Source of the DNA: JAICLL01 sp035252155
GTDB taxonomy: Bacteria > Planctomycetota > Planctomycetia > Pirellulales > JAICIG01
Assembly (NCBI GenBank): GCA_035252155.1
Contig: DATFDL010000493.1
Span: forward strand, 1-5,820
Reading direction: 5' to 3'
Length of the DNA: 5,820 nucleotides
The translations under genes were made by a program, and so were the position numbers. Shown one piece after another: positions 4,822 through 5,820 of the stretch; within the stretch, counting starts at the first letter, position 1; each line of letters begins with the position of its first letter. The notes beneath the pieces were generated by a model. The model was not told where the DNA came from and searched no databases. It saw nothing but the letters and a program-made list of their open reading frames with translations.

Positions 4822-5793
4822 CTACGGTGTCCACGCCAGCGAACGAATCTCGCCGAATTCACGTGGCAGCTTTTCCCAATGATCGCCGCCGTCGGTTGAT
4901 TGAAAGACCTGGCCGCTCACGCTGTACGCGTACACGCGCTGAGGCTGCGAAGCGTGAAACGCGAAATCCCAGATCGTCGAGTTGGGCGTTACGGGCAGTT
5001 CCATCCGCTGCCAGCTTTGGCCGGCGTCGGTACTGCGCCAGGCCGCGCCCACCGTGCCCGGAGGGCCGTCGCCATTGCCTAAAAACAGCACCTCGGGCCG
5101 GTCGGGCCGCTGCTGCAAGCCGCGGCAATAGCCATGTCCAAACTGCCGGCCGACATTTTGCGGCTGCCAGGTCTGGCCGTCGTCGTGGCTGATGTTCAAG
5201 TCGTTATTCGTGGTGGCCAGCATGGTGCGGCCGCCTTGGCGATTCGGCACGATCGCCAGTCCATGAATATCGGCCGAAGACAGCCCTCGGCCAACGCGCT
5301 GCCAGCTCGATCCGCCGTCGCGGCTCAGCCACACGCCGTCGATTTCCACCCCAGCCCAAATCCGCTCGCGCTCGAGCGGATCGGCCCGCAACGTCGTGAC
5401 GCGGTTGAAGAGAATGCCGGCGCATTCTTGCGCGGGGTTGGCGTCGGTCTGCCGCCAGGTCGCCCCGGCGTCGGTCGAGCGAAACAGCCGCGGCGGGCGC
5501 GTCCCCGCCAGCAGTGTATCAGGCTGGTGCGGTACAACCAGCAACGACCAGGTGATCAGATCGCTGAGCGGGCCGCCGAGCTGTGTCCAATCGTCGCCGC
5601 CGTTGCTGGTGCGGTAGACGCCTTCATTGGTGCCCGCATAGAGCACTTGGGGGTTGCGTGGATCGACGGCCAGCGCCCGCACGTCGCACTCGACGAACAT
5701 TCCGTGCGACGCGCGCTCGAAACTTACGCCGCCATCGGTGCTCCGCCAAACGCCTTCTCCCACCGTGCCGACGAAGATTTTGGGATGCTGCAT
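4822..5793 (-). CDS. Seven-bladed Asp-box (BNR/sortilin-type) beta-propeller protein
   Basis: A 323-residue protein made almost wholly of Asp-box repeats (S/T-x-D-x-G-x-x-W) at residues 18-25, 62-69, 106-113, 157-164, 202-209, 254-261 and 299-306. The 44-52 residue spacing is one per blade, so the chain closes a seven-bladed propeller. Box 1 ends in Phe instead of Trp, and box 2 has Asn in place of Asp. LYAGTNEGVYRTSNGG and AGVEIDGVWLSRDGG show the typical blade strands. Similar proteins are annotated as BNR-repeat, sialidase-like or VPS10/photosystem assembly-like, but the Asp box is structural and no sialidase active-site arginine triad is evident, so no enzyme activity is assigned. There is no signal peptide, membrane segment or other domain, which points to the cytoplasm or to non-classical export. 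It is convergent with the aminotransferase gene and probably outside that transcription unit. The start MQHPKIFVGT begins blade 1 directly; the upstream Shine-Dalgarno is weak. Confidence 0.92.
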   Translation of the reverse strand: MQHPKIFVGTVGEGVWRSTDGGVSFERASHGMFVECDVRALAVDPRNPQVLYAGTNEGVYRTSNGGDDWTQLGGPLSDLITWSLLVVPHQPDTLLAGTRPPRLFRSTDAGATWRQTDANPAQECAGILFNRVTTLRADPLERERIWAGVEIDGVWLSRDGGSSWQRVGRGLSSADIHGLAIVPNRQGGRTMLATTNNDLNISHDDGQTWQPQNVGRQFGHGYCRGLQQRPDRPEVLFLGNGDGPPGTVGAAWRSTDAGQSWQRMELPVTPNSTIWDFAFHASQPQRVYAYSVSGQVFQSTDGGDHWEKLPREFGEIRSLAWTP

Positions 5794-5820
5794 GGTAGCT
5801 CACTTCACGTTGCAAACTGG

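Overview
The window is GC-rich, gene-dense bacterial DNA. Its mix of DegT-type aminotransferases, a seven-fold Asp-box propeller protein and abundant palindromic intergenic repeats looks most like a member of the Planctomycetota (Pirellulales-like). That assignment is inference from gene content and repeat style; no marker gene is present.

Layout: (1) Bases 1-103 hold a near-perfect inverted repeat and the leader of the first gene. (2) Bases 104-4591 carry four forward genes that look like one nucleotide-sugar modification cluster: an extended SDR sugar-nucleotide epimerase (104-1096); a DegT/DnrJ/EryC1/StrS PLP aminotransferase (1093-2292) that overlaps it by ATGA; a NeuD/PglD-like left-handed beta-helix acyltransferase (2457-3125); and a second DegT-family aminotransferase (3389-4591), paralogous to the first. 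(3) Bases 4592-4821 are a convergent intergenic region with another repeat. (4) Bases 4822-5793, on the minus strand, encode a seven-bladed Asp-box (BNR/sortilin-type) propeller protein.

Working together: the epimerase would set sugar stereochemistry, the aminotransferases would convert keto-sugar nucleotides to amino sugars, and the acyltransferase would N- or O-acylate the product. The output would be a modified (amino/acylamino) sugar for a surface polysaccharide or glycoprotein. The 4,6-dehydratase that normally makes the keto substrate is not in the window, and neither are glycosyltransferases, so the cluster probably extends upstream or relies on genes elsewhere.

The most unusual content is non-coding. 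All three gaps longer than 100 bases inside or beside the cluster, plus the left edge, contain composite palindromes built the same way: two self-complementary hairpins in inverted orientation around a spacer, with matching inverted flanks. Three different sequence families share this plan, and two of them show paired base changes that preserve the stems. They resemble REP/BIME elements. In addition, the junction of the first two genes is built of short tandem repeats (a 7-mer and an 8-mer) that now encode the C-terminus of one protein and the N-terminus of the next and supply the second gene's ribosome-binding site.
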